Below, piece after piece: positions 25,483 to 34,007 of a stretch of DNA of 64,000 nucleotides; within the stretch, counting starts at the first letter, position 1; every line of letters begins with the position of its first letter. Location of the stretch: positions 1 through 64,000 of the forward strand of contig CAYUIT010000011.1 of NCBI GenBank assembly GCA_964444835.1, read 5' to 3'. Source of the DNA: CADEED01 sp964444835. Its GTDB lineage: Bacteria; Pseudomonadota; Gammaproteobacteria; Steroidobacterales; Steroidobacteraceae. Both the position numbers and the translations under genes were made by a program. Below the pieces are notes generated by a model. That model saw only the letters and a program-made list of their open reading frames with translations, was not told where the DNA came from and made no database searches.

Positions 25483-27659
25483 GCTCGGCGGACACTAACA
25501 ACTCGAGCACCGACAGCGGCATCAGCCGCCGCCACTTCTTGGTAGGCGCGGGCGTCGTCGGTGGCGGCCTCCTCGTCGGTTTGCAGCTTGCCAAACGTGC
25601 CGATCTACAAGCGGCCAACGCCGTACGGCAACAGCCGCTCGCGCCCAATGCATTCGTGCGCATTGCACCGGATGACACCGTCACGATCGTCATCGGCAAG
25701 TCGGAAATGGGTCAAGGCGTCTACACCGGCCTGCCGGTGATTCTCGCGGAAGAGCTCGATGTCGCGCCGACGCGGATTGGAGTCGAGTTTGCGCCGGTCG
25801 ATCCTGCCTACAATCATCCTTTCATCCCGCTGCAGTTCACGGGCGGCAGCATGAGCACGCTGTCGAGCTACGAACAACTTCGCCAGGCAGGCGCTACGGC
25901 CCGCGCCATGTTGTTAGCCGCAGCGGCGCAGCGTTGGCGTGCGGACGTCGCGACACTGCGGACGGAAAACGGTCGCGTCATGAGTGCGGATGGTAAGCTC
26001 AGTGCGACTTACGGCGAACTCGCCGCCAGCGCCGCGGCGCTCGAAGTGCCGAAGAACGTGGCGCTGAAAGATCCCGCCACTTTTCAGTACATTGGCAAGT
26101 CGCAGCCGCGTCTCGACAACGTGCCCAAGGTCACTGGCAGCGCACTGTTCGGCCTTGATGTCGAGCTGCCGAACATGTTGATTGCCGTCGTGGCCCGCTC
26201 GCCGGTCGTGGGCGGCCGGCTCAAAGGCTTCAACGACTCCGATACGCGCGCCATTCCAGGCGTCGTGGAAGTGCGCCAAGTTCCGACAGGCGTCGCCGTG
26301 TATGCGGAAAACACTTGGGCTGCGATTCGCGGCCGCGATGCGCTCAAGCTGCTGTGGGATGAAGGTGAGCACGCCGACTTCTCCACTAACAAGTTGCGCG
26401 AGGAGTACCGCAAGCGCCTGGCGCGTCCGAGCTTGGTCGCCAAGACAGTGGGTGATGCGTCCGGCGCCTTGCGCAGTGCCGCACGACGACTCGATGCGGA
26501 GTACGAACTGCCGTTCCTGGCGCACGCCTGCATGGAGCCGCTCAACTGCGTCGTCGAAGTCTCGGACGATCGCTGCGAGATTTGGGTCGGCACCCAGAAC
26601 CAATCACCCGATCGCGATGCGGCGGCGGCCATCTTGCGCCTGCCGCCCGAGCGCGTGGTGTTGCACACGTTGTTCCTCGGCGGTGGCTTCGGTCGCCGCG
26701 CAAATCCGAGTTCCGATTTCGTCAGGGAAGCCGTGCAAGTGGCGCAAGCACTGCCAAAGCGCCCGATCAAAACAGTGTGGACACGCGAGGACGACACGCG
26801 CGGCTGGTGGTACCGGCCGTTCGTGATGTCGCGCGTACGCGCGGGCATCGATACCGACGGCCTGCCCGTCGCCTGGCACCAAACGATCGTGAGCCAACCG
26901 ATCGTCAAGACGACGCCGTTCGCGGCGATGGTGCAAAACAACATCGATCCGACTTCCGTCGAGGGCGCGTCGGACATGCCCTACGCCATGCCAAACTTGT
27001 TAGTCGATCTCGACGACGGTAACCCAGCGGTGCCGATCCAATGGTGGCGCTCGGTCGGTCATACGCATACCGCTTTCGTCGTGAATTCCGCACTCGATGA
27101 ACTGGCCGCGTTGGGCGGCACGGATCCCGTCGACTTGCGGCGCAAGTTGCTGGTCGAAAAGCCACGGCATCTCGCAGTGCTCAATGCCGTTGCAGAGATG
27201 GCGGGCTGGGGCAGCGCACCGCCGGCAGGTCGTGCACGTGGGGTCGCGCTGCAGGAATCTTTCGGCAGCATCGTCGCGCAGATCGCCGAGGTGTCCGTCT
27301 CGGGCAGTGACGTGCGCGTCCATAAGGTGTGGTGCGCCGTCGATTGCGGCCTCGCCGTGAATCCCGACGGCGTCGTGGCACAAATGGAAGGCGGCATCAT
27401 CTACGGGCTCACCGCCGCGCTCTACGGCGAAATCACGATCGAGAAGGGCCGTGCCGTACAAGGCAATTTCGACACCTACCCGATGCTGCGCATGAACGAG
27501 TCGCCCGAGATTGCCGTTCGCATCGTCAACTCGAACGGCCCGATGGGCGGCGCCGGCGAGCCGGGCACGCCGACCATCGCGCCGGCAGTCACGAACGCGA
27601 TTTTTGCGGCAACCGGCAAGCGCATTCGGCGCTTACCGATCGCAGCTTCGCTCGCCTAG
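25479..27659 (+). CDS. iorB: Molybdopterin-binding large subunit of a xanthine-dehydrogenase-family hydroxylase (IorB-like), Tat-exported
   Basis: 726 residues. Twin-arginine signal 'SRRHFLVGAG' (R17-R18), so the folded enzyme, with its small subunit, goes to the periplasm. Molybdopterin domain marks: 'GKSEMGQGVYTGLPVILAEEL', 'GGGFGRRANPSSDF', and near the C-terminus 'GGAGEPGTPTIAPAVTNAIF' with the catalytic Glu. Architecture matches the one-piece beta subunits of isoquinoline oxidoreductase and membrane aldehyde dehydrogenases. Hydroxylates an N-heterocycle or oxidises an aldehyde; which one cannot be told. No cytochrome partner gene adjacent, and no MocA/CoxI-type maturation genes in the window. 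Convergent with the amidohydrolase, 6 bp between stops. Confidence 0.92.
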   Translation: MSSADTNNSSTDSGISRRHFLVGAGVVGGGLLVGLQLAKRADLQAANAVRQQPLAPNAFVRIAPDDTVTIVIGKSEMGQGVYTGLPVILAEELDVAPTRIGVEFAPVDPAYNHPFIPLQFTGGSMSTLSSYEQLRQAGATARAMLLAAAAQRWRADVATLRTENGRVMSADGKLSATYGELAASAAALEVPKNVALKDPATFQYIGKSQPRLDNVPKVTGSALFGLDVELPNMLIAVVARSPVVGGRLKGFNDSDTRAIPGVVEVRQVPTGVAVYAENTWAAIRGRDALKLLWDEGEHADFSTNKLREEYRKRLARPSLVAKTVGDASGALRSAARRLDAEYELPFLAHACMEPLNCVVEVSDDRCEIWVGTQNQSPDRDAAAAILRLPPERVVLHTLFLGGGFGRRANPSSDFVREAVQVAQALPKRPIKTVWTREDDTRGWWYRPFVMSRVRAGIDTDGLPVAWHQTIVSQPIVKTTPFAAMVQNNIDPTSVEGASDMPYAMPNLLVDLDDGNPAVPIQWWRSVGHTHTAFVVNSALDELAALGGTDPVDLRRKLLVEKPRHLAVLNAVAEMAGWGSAPPAGRARGVALQESFGSIVAQIAEVSVSGSDVRVHKVWCAVDCGLAVNPDGVVAQMEGGIIYGLTAALYGEITIEKGRAVQGNFDTYPMLRMNESPEIAVRIVNSNGPMGGAGEPGTPTIAPAVTNAIFAATGKRIRRLPIAASLA

Positions 27660-27665
27660 TCGTTC

Positions 27666-28994
27666 CTACAGCTTTGGGGCAGGGCCACCGCGCTCGAGAT
27701 AATCGAGCGCGGTTCTTGCAAGCGCGCGGGTGGCGACCGGCAAGGCCGCTTCGTCGATGTAAAAGAGCGGTGAGTGATTATACGGTGCAGCGACCGGATT
27801 CTGGTTAGCGGGCGTCACCCCTACCCAGAAATAGAAGCTCGGAATCTTCTGCGCAAAGTAAGCGAAGTCTTCAGCTGGGGTGACGACCGGGATGGTCCGC
27901 ACATCTGGTGCCGCTTTGCGTAGGCTTGGCACGACTAACGCTGTCAACTCCTCGTTGTTGAACAGGACCGGATTTCCGCCCGGATTGACCGTAAACGATG
28001 CGGTCGCGCCCGCCGCTTCCGCCGTGTTCGTGGCAATCCGCTGCATCTTTTCGATGATCTGTTGGCGTTGCTCAACATCGAACGTGCGGATCGTGCCGAT
28101 CATCTCGACATTGTCCGGCACGATGTTGTTGCGGATGCCGCCTTTGATCGCGCCCACCGTCACAACAGCAGGATTTTCCGTGATGTCCAGCTGACGACTA
28201 ACCACCGTCTGCAGCGCAATCACAATTTGCGCGGCAACCACGATCGGGTCGATTCCAGCCCAAGGTCGCGCGCCGTGCGTCTGCTGACCTTGAACGAGGA
28301 TGCGCCAGGAATCGGACGCGGCCATCAGCGGCCCGCCTCGGTAGCCGATCGTACCGACGCGTAGATTCGAGGTGACATGCAAAGCAAACGCCACTTCCGG
28401 CTTCACCTTGTCGAAAACACCTTGCTTCAGCATCAGCGGCGCACCGCCCTCCTCGCCTTCGGGCGGCCCTTCCTCGGCAGGCTGGAATACGAACAACACG
28501 CGCCCAGGGAGCTGGTCGCGCATCTTGCTGAATGCTTCGGCGACGCCCATCAAGATGGCCGTGTGCGCGTCATGGCCGCAAGCGTGCATCACGCCCACGG
28601 TTTCGCCGCGGTATTGGTCCGTCATCTTCGATTTGAATGGCACGTCGGTTTGCTCAGTGACCGGCAAACCATCCATGTCGGCACGCAGCGCTATCGTGGG
28701 GCCTGGCTTACCGCCCTCTAACAACCCAACCACACCCGTGTGCGCGATGCCGGTTTCGACCTTGAGGCCCAGCTTCTTGAGATGTTCGGCGACGATTTTG
28801 GAGGTGCGAAACTCGCGGTTCGACAGCTCGGCGTTCTGATGGAAATCGCGCCGCCACGTGACGATCTTCGGCTCGAGCGTTTGCAGCGCGGCTTCGAGAT
28901 CCGCGGCTCGCGCGGGCAGCGCAAGCCCGGCACCCAGTGTGGCGGCGACAACGCTCAGCGCAACAAAGTTCCCACGAGCTGCGAATTTCGACAT
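27666..28994 (-). CDS. Secreted M20-family amidohydrolase (hippurate hydrolase-like)
   Basis: 442 residues with a signal peptide ending about 'LPARA'. M20D peptidase features: 'HQNAELSNREFRTSKIV', metal-binding 'MHACGHDAHTAILMG' (Cys-His, Asp-His), 'FQPAEEGPPEGEEGG' (catalytic Glu), dimerisation domain with 'VTVGAIKGGIRNNIVPD', and 'TPAEDFAYF' near the end. Hydrolyses N-acyl amino acids or similar amides, here probably in the periplasm. Lies convergent to iorAB; 95 bp separate it from the divergent glycosyltransferase gene. Confidence 0.92.
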   Translation of the reverse strand: MSKFAARGNFVALSVVAATLGAGLALPARAADLEAALQTLEPKIVTWRRDFHQNAELSNREFRTSKIVAEHLKKLGLKVETGIAHTGVVGLLEGGKPGPTIALRADMDGLPVTEQTDVPFKSKMTDQYRGETVGVMHACGHDAHTAILMGVAEAFSKMRDQLPGRVLFVFQPAEEGPPEGEEGGAPLMLKQGVFDKVKPEVAFALHVTSNLRVGTIGYRGGPLMAASDSWRILVQGQQTHGARPWAGIDPIVVAAQIVIALQTVVSRQLDITENPAVVTVGAIKGGIRNNIVPDNVEMIGTIRTFDVEQRQQIIEKMQRIATNTAEAAGATASFTVNPGGNPVLFNNEELTALVVPSLRKAAPDVRTIPVVTPAEDFAYFAQKIPSFYFWVGVTPANQNPVAAPYNHSPLFYIDEAALPVATRALARTALDYLERGGPAPKL

Positions 28995-29137
28995 CTGACT
29001 ACTCCCCTACGAACCATCGGCGATTTAGACCCGCTCCGAGTCTGCGCGCGACCGTCGCTCCGTTGCAACGAGCTTGACACCCGGGTGTCATGACGGTGCA
29101 ATGCGCGGCGGATTTGACTCGAAACACCTGGGGCTCG

Positions 29138-30283
29138 ATGCATCTCGTCGACGCGACACTGTTCTTTTCGCCCACGAGCGGTGGCGTCAAGCGTTACTTG
29201 CTCGCGAAGCATGCGTGGCTGACGCAGCATACGAATTGGCACCATACGATCCTGGTGCCGGGCGAGAACACGAGCTTGGCCTGCGGCGACATCTCCACGA
29301 TCGCCGGCGGTATCGTGCCCGGCACATTCAACTATCGTTTACCGCTGAATCCGCGCGCGTGGTCGCGTGCCATGGAAGCGCTCGAGCCGGACGCCATTGA
29401 AGTCGGCGATGCATTCCATCCCGCCTGGTGTGCTCGGCTCCTAGCGGCGCGACGCAACATTCCCTGCGCGGCCTTCTACCACTCGAATTTCCCGCAACTC
29501 GCCGGACGCCGTTATGGGCTCTGGGCCGAAAAACTCGTCGCGAACTATGTGCGCTTCACGTACGAAGGGTTCGATGTGGTGTTCGCGCCGAGTCGCTTGA
29601 TGTGCGATTACTTGGCGAGCATCGGCGTGCACCACACGGCGCTACAACCGCTCGGCGTCGACGCGGACACGTTCTCGCCCGTGCGTCGCGTGCGCGACCT
29701 GCGTCGCGATCTCCAGCTCGCGCCCGAGACTCGGTTGTTAGCGTTTGCCGGTCGCTTCGCGGGCGAGAAGAATCTGCCCATCCTGCTCGACGCCTTCGCG
29801 CAGCTCGGCAACGAATATCACTTGTTGTTGATCGGTGGCGATCAGAGTGGCCGCGTCGCCGACAACGTAACGAAGGTGCCGTATCGCCGCGATAGCCGCG
29901 AGTTGGCCGAATGGCTCGCCTCTGCCGATGCGCTGGTCCACGCCGGGACGAAAGAAACCTTCGGCCTCGTCGTACTCGAAGCGATGGCTTGCGGGCGCCC
30001 GGTCGTCGGTGCACGGGCGGGGGCCATTCCCGAACTCGTCGACGAGAGCGTCGGCGCACTCGCAGAGCCGAATTCTGCGACCAGCATGGCCGAGTGCATC
30101 GCGGCGTTGTATGAGCGCGACGTCGACGCGTTGGGCGCGGCCGCCCGCGAGCGCGTGTTGAAGCAATTCACGTGGGGCCAAGCGTTGCAGGCGCAAATGG
30201 CCGCCTACGCAGCGCTAGCGTCCCGCCGTCGGCTGCCGACGCCGGCTGTCGAGCGCATCGAACTGCGCTCACCGATTCCCTAA
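29138..30283 (+). CDS. Glycosyltransferase family 4 (GT-B fold)
   Basis: 381 residues; the ATG giving 'MHLVDATLFFSPTSGGVKRYL' is preferred over an ATG 48 bp upstream because the family fold begins there. N-terminal acceptor half with the glycine loop 'SGGVKRY'; C-terminal donor half with 'FAGRFAGEKNLPILLDAF', 'LIGGDQSG' and the retaining-enzyme motif 'HAGTKETFGLVVLEAMACG-PVV' (E-x7-E). Probably transfers a sugar or inositol from a nucleotide donor to a lipid, similar to bacterial alpha-mannosyltransferases. Stands alone among unrelated genes. Stop codon lies within a CTAACAA motif; convergent with the WD40 gene, 20 bp apart. Confidence 0.88.
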   Translation: MHLVDATLFFSPTSGGVKRYLLAKHAWLTQHTNWHHTILVPGENTSLACGDISTIAGGIVPGTFNYRLPLNPRAWSRAMEALEPDAIEVGDAFHPAWCARLLAARRNIPCAAFYHSNFPQLAGRRYGLWAEKLVANYVRFTYEGFDVVFAPSRLMCDYLASIGVHHTALQPLGVDADTFSPVRRVRDLRRDLQLAPETRLLAFAGRFAGEKNLPILLDAFAQLGNEYHLLLIGGDQSGRVADNVTKVPYRRDSRELAEWLASADALVHAGTKETFGLVVLEAMACGRPVVGARAGAIPELVDESVGALAEPNSATSMAECIAALYERDVDALGAAARERVLKQFTWGQALQAQMAAYAALASRRRLPTPAVERIELRSPIP

Positions 30284-30286
30284 CAA
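30280..30286 (-). repeat. Copy of the dispersed motif at a stop codon
   Basis: CTAACAA containing the TAA stop of the glycosyltransferase gene; the same arrangement occurs at the fadE stop (2206-2212). Shows the motif in a frame not set by amino acid choice. Confidence 0.65.
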
Positions 30287-30303
30287 CTCATCCGTTCGGA
30301 TAG

Positions 30304-31326
30304 TTAGGTGTTGACCAGTTCGTAGACGGTCAGCTTGCCTTTCTTTTCGCCGATGGCCACGAAACGGCTGTCGGGCGACCACTTGACCGCCGTCACCTCG
30401 GCATCGGCGAGATGCGCGTCCACAGCCTGTGCCGCTTTGCTCGGGCACCACAACGACACGCGCCAATCGCGTCCACCGCTCACGAGGTACGGACCATTCG
30501 GTTGCCAGTCGAAGCAGTCGACGCGCTCCGTGTGGCCCACGAGTTGTACTGGGCGCGAGCCCTCGGGCCCCTTACCACCGAAATCCCACACGACGATCTC
30601 CGGCCCCGCGCTCGTGGCGAGATGGCGGCTGTTCGAGCTGAAGCCCGTAAGCTGCACGCGCGTACCGTACCCGCGCATCTGCGAATCCTTGGCGCTCGAG
30701 AGGTACCAAAAATGCACTGCGCCGTCGGCCATACCGCTCGCAAGCACTTTGCCGTTCGGGCTGAAACTGACCGTGAGACACGCGCCATCCCACAAGAAAC
30801 GCCGCGTGCGATAGCTGTCCTTGTCGATGCGATGGACAGCCATTTCGCCGTTCAATGCGGCACCGAGCTCGCGGCCAGATTTGTCGAAGGCCAGCGCCGC
30901 CACGGTGCTCACCGCCGGCGCGAACGCGTGCACGAGTTCGCCATCCGCGCTCCACAGTGAGATGACCTTGCCCGCCGCGCTCGCGAGCCGCTCGCCATCG
31001 GGCGCATACGCGAGCTGCTCGGTTGCGACTGCAGCCGGCCGCCAGCGATGTAACTCACTGCCGTTCGCAGCATCCCACACGACGATGCCATCTTGCCCAC
31101 TCGTCGCAAACTGTTCGCGACGCGGGTGCGCAGCGAGTGCGAGCGTGCCGAGCAAGTGCTCGCCTAACTCACGCGGCTCGAGTGCATCGCCCGCGAAGCC
31201 GATGCTGTAAACCTTGCCCTCGCCACCCGCGACGGCGAGCGACTGGTGAGTCGCCGGCCAGCCGATATGCGCGATGTAGTCGTCGAGCGAGCAACTCGCT
31301 CGTGGCTCCAGAATGGCGTAACCCAT
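30304..31326 (-). CDS. WD40-repeat beta-propeller protein partner of CobW GTPase
   Basis: 340 residues, cytoplasmic, about seven WD40-like blades with typical Gly-His...Trp-Asp spacing ('LVGHTERVDCFDWQPNGPYLVSGGRDWRVSLW', read in two parts, and 'AVKWSPDSRFVAIGEKKGKLTVYEL'). No enzymatic residues. Begins 16 bp after the stop of the CobW gene upstream on the same strand; a WD40 gene beside a CobW/COG0523 gene is a recurrent pairing in proteobacteria, suggesting a scaffold for the metallochaperone, but this is inference. Confidence 0.82.
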   Translation of the reverse strand: MGYAILEPRASCSLDDYIAHIGWPATHQSLAVAGGEGKVYSIGFAGDALEPRELGEHLLGTLALAAHPRREQFATSGQDGIVVWDAANGSELHRWRPAAVATEQLAYAPDGERLASAAGKVISLWSADGELVHAFAPAVSTVAALAFDKSGRELGAALNGEMAVHRIDKDSYRTRRFLWDGACLTVSFSPNGKVLASGMADGAVHFWYLSSAKDSQMRGYGTRVQLTGFSSNSRHLATSAGPEIVVWDFGGKGPEGSRPVQLVGHTERVDCFDWQPNGPYLVSGGRDWRVSLWCPSKAAQAVDAHLADAEVTAVKWSPDSRFVAIGEKKGKLTVYELVNT

Positions 31327-31342
31327 GACGTGCTTGCTCGGC

Positions 31343-32773
31343 TCAGCCCGTCGCGACAGTCGACTCGAAGCCTGCTTCGAACTCTTTGCGGTCGAGATTG
31401 CGGCCGATGAACACGAGATGATTGACGCGCGGGCCGCTGCCCCACGGACGCTCGAGCTGTCCGTCGAACATCATGTGCACGCCGTGAAACACGTAACGGC
31501 GATCCTCGCCTTTGACGTTCAACACGCCCTTCATGCGGAAAATGTCGGCGCCGCGAGACTGCAGTAGGTAGTCGAGCCAAGCCTGCAGCTTCTTCGGATC
31601 GAGCGGCCGCGGATCGCTGATGCCGATCGACGCAATCTCCTCGTCGTGGTGGTGCGATGCGAACGCGCGCTCGGCACTCGGCGCAGACCCCTCCAGCCGC
31701 AAGTTGAACTCGACCGGCGCATGCTCGCAGAAGATCGCGTAAGCACCCGGCGTCGCCACTTGCAGCGTGAAAGAGGCGCCTGCGTGGCTCACGTCGAGGC
31801 CGTAATGCGCATGGCCTGGAAGCACTTCGCCGTCGCACGCGACCGCCTGCACCGGCTCGGCAAATGCGCGCACGGCAGGCTCGATCGCGCTTTGCAACGC
31901 CTCTGCCGTCGCCGCCGCGACCGGCAGCACCGCAACACCCAGCCCATTGGCATGCGAGTGACCGCCATCGTGGTCGTCATGCGCGTGATCGTGGTGCGCG
32001 TGATCGTGCCCATGATCATGATAGTGATGGTGCTCGTGCGCCGCCTCGCTGGCACCAGTTTTCAGGCGATACGCGCCCGCCGCCAGCGAGTACACGCCGC
32101 CCCACTCGAACGGGTACTCCGGCTCGAGGAAGCTCCCATCGACCGCCATCGCACGTTGCAAATCGAACGCGCCGACGTTGAGCACACGCTCCATCGGGAT
32201 GTCGGCATTGCGGGTGCGATAGATCTTCGCCGTCTTGTTGATGGCGCGGATGCGCCGCTCGATACGCTCGAGCTCTGCCGCACTGACGAGGTCGGTTTTG
32301 TTGAGCAGCACGACATCGGCGAACGCGACCTGCTCGCCCGGCTCATCGAGCTCGTCAAGGTGCTGCTCAAAATGCCGCGCATCGACCACCGTGACGATGG
32401 CATCGAGCGCGAACTGCTGTTTGAGATCGTCGTCGAGGAAAAACGTTTGCGCCACCGGGCCCGGATCGGCCATGCCCGTCGTCTCGATCATGATGTAGTC
32501 GAAGCGATCGCGGCGCTTCAGCAGCTGATTCAAGATGCGGATGAGATCGCCACGCACGGTGCAACAGATGCAGCCGTTGTTAGTCTCGAAGATCTCCTCC
32601 TCCGCACCGATCACCAACTGGTGATCGACTCCCACTTCACCGAACTCGTTCTCGATGACGGCAATGCGTTTGCCGTGCTGCTCGGTGAGGATGCGGTTGA
32701 GGAGTGTCGTCTTGCCTGCCCCTAGGAATCCCGTCAACACGGTGACCGGCACGCGCTCGGCTCGAATGGACAT
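31343..32773 (-). CDS. CobW/COG0523-family GTPase metallochaperone with His-rich loop
   Basis: 476 residues. Walker A 'GFLGAGKTT' (15-23), the metal site 'CICC' (C68, C70, C71), 'IETTGMADPGP', 'NKTD' (159-162), and a C-terminal CobW_C domain. Residues 246-274 are a His/Asp-rich stretch with about 14 His, typical of zinc- or cobalt-handling members. Known COG0523 proteins insert or supply Zn, Co or Fe to client proteins. Divergent from the cobalamin riboswitch and btu genes, so a link with cobalt/B12 is possible, yet zinc is the more common metal. No Zur box recognised in the short upstream region. Confidence 0.9.
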   Translation of the reverse strand: MSIRAERVPVTVLTGFLGAGKTTLLNRILTEQHGKRIAVIENEFGEVGVDHQLVIGAEEEIFETNNGCICCTVRGDLIRILNQLLKRRDRFDYIMIETTGMADPGPVAQTFFLDDDLKQQFALDAIVTVVDARHFEQHLDELDEPGEQVAFADVVLLNKTDLVSAAELERIERRIRAINKTAKIYRTRNADIPMERVLNVGAFDLQRAMAVDGSFLEPEYPFEWGGVYSLAAGAYRLKTGASEAAHEHHHYHDHGHDHAHHDHAHDDHDGGHSHANGLGVAVLPVAAATAEALQSAIEPAVRAFAEPVQAVACDGEVLPGHAHYGLDVSHAGASFTLQVATPGAYAIFCEHAPVEFNLRLEGSAPSAERAFASHHHDEEIASIGISDPRPLDPKKLQAWLDYLLQSRGADIFRMKGVLNVKGEDRRYVFHGVHMMFDGQLERPWGSGPRVNHLVFIGRNLDRKEFEAGFESTVATG

Positions 32774-32859
32774 AGTCTGGTCGGGTCTCGGAAAATCGGC
32801 CCCGGAGTATACCTGCGACGCGGCATCGTCCGCGATCTGCTACATTTCCAGACGTTTGG

Positions 32860-33030
32860 AGGCCTGCAGTGCTGGCGCGAGCCGGACACTCTGGGAACGC
32901 GGTGCAAGTCCGCGGCTGCTCCCGCAACTGTAAGCGGCGAGCCGCACGCTCATCGACACGCCACTGGGCCGCACGGCCTGGGAAGGCCAGAGCGTTCGGC
33001 GACGACCCGCAAGCCAGGAGACCGACTGCA
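32860..33030 (+). ncRNA. Cobalamin (B12) riboswitch
   Basis: Core elements in order: a 'GGTGCAAGTCCGCGG' stretch (about 32911-32925), 'CCCGCAACTGTAAGC' (32921-32935), 'GCCACTGG' (32960-32967) with paired 'GGGAAGGCC', and the closing 'GACCCGC-AAGCCAGGAGACC' B12-box part (about 33004-33023). It directly precedes btuF on the same strand. A GC-rich inverted sequence at about 33049-33089 (GCCCGGG on both arms) could act as the expression platform. Established for this class: adenosyl- or methylcobalamin binding turns off downstream uptake genes. Confidence 0.92.
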
Positions 33031-33122
33031 GGCCGTCGTCCACGTTTGCGCCCGGGATGCGGCGCGACAGGCGGGATTGCCCGGGCGACACAAGGGGTTT
33101 GTGGCGCAGGGGGGCACCGCCG

Positions 33123-34007
33123 GTGACGGACATTCAGCAATTGGAGCCGATTCGGAGGGTTGTTAGCTGGCGGCGGCTGGTAAGCCTCGGCGTGGTCGCA
33201 CTCGCTCTCGGCGGCGTACAAGCGCTCGCCGGATCGCCTCCAGCCCGCGTGGCCTCGTTGAATCTCTGCACCGACCAACTCGCGCTGGTGCTCGCAGAGC
33301 CGGGTCAGCTCGTCTCGGTCACGTGGCTTGCGCATCAGGACTACGAGAACCCCTACTTCCGTGCGGCGCGGTCGATCCCCGCTAACTACGGCCAAGCCGA
33401 GGAATTGCTGCGGCTCGATGCCGAGCTGTATCTCGCTGGGCCGTATACAGCGCGCCAAACCGTGCGTGTGCTGCGTCGCTTCGGCAAGCGCGTGCTGGAG
33501 CTCGGCAGCGCAGAATCGCTCGACGATGTGCGCGCCAATATCCGGCTCGTGGCCGATGCACTTGGTGCTGCACACCGCGGCGACACGACGATCGCGGCGC
33601 TCGATACGCGCTTGGCTCGTGCGGCAGCGGCAGTCGCGCCGCTCACCCGACCTCAGCGCGCGGCCATCTACTGGCCAGGGGGCACGCTGGCCGGCACCGA
33701 CACCTTGCCGGGCGCGCTGTTGAGTTATCTCGGTATCGGCAACGTCGCGCGTGCGCAAGGGCCGCATGCCTGGTCGAGCCTGCCGCTCGAGGAAGTGATC
33801 GTCTTGCAACCTGACTGGTTAGTCGTTAGTGAGTATGACAACCAGGTCTCCTTGCGGCGCCGCGCTGGCCGGCATGCAGCCTATCGGACCATGACGCCAC
33901 GCTCGGTGACCGTGCCGAGCGCTTGGTGGAACTGCGGCTCGCCCGCGCTCGCGCTCGCGGCGGAGCGATTGGCGGCCGAGATCGCGGCCGGAGCAGCGGC
34001 ACCATGA
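33123..34007 (+). CDS. btuF: Cobalamin-binding periplasmic protein of an ABC importer
   Basis: 294 residues from GTG, with a purine-rich AGGGGGG site about 7 bp upstream; earlier in-frame starts lie inside the riboswitch platform. Signal peptide 'VSLGVVALALGGVQALA'. Periplasmic-binding fold of the helical-backbone type: 'RVASLNLCTDQLALVLAEP', 'LAHQDYENPYFRAARSIP', 'LLRLDAELYLAGPYT', 'VLELGSAESLDDV'. The 'NLCTDQL' opening is typical of cobalamin/heme-type binding proteins. Under the B12 riboswitch and overlapping the permease gene by 4 bp, it is best read as BtuF. Confidence 0.88.
   Translation: MTDIQQLEPIRRVVSWRRLVSLGVVALALGGVQALAGSPPARVASLNLCTDQLALVLAEPGQLVSVTWLAHQDYENPYFRAARSIPANYGQAEELLRLDAELYLAGPYTARQTVRVLRRFGKRVLELGSAESLDDVRANIRLVADALGAAHRGDTTIAALDTRLARAAAAVAPLTRPQRAAIYWPGGTLAGTDTLPGALLSYLGIGNVARAQGPHAWSSLPLEEVIVLQPDWLVVSEYDNQVSLRRRAGRHAAYRTMTPRSVTVPSAWWNCGSPALALAAERLAAEIAAGAAAP

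Noticed and set aside
31949..32036. Repetitive ATG/GTG-rich stretch as a DNA repeat or CRISPR-like array
   Set aside because: It is the His/Asp-rich metal-binding stretch of the CobW protein; no regular spacer pattern.
32637..33809. 390-residue minus-strand open frame over the riboswitch and btuF
   Set aside because: Runs across a conserved RNA element and a real plus-strand gene; composition is that of a shadow frame.
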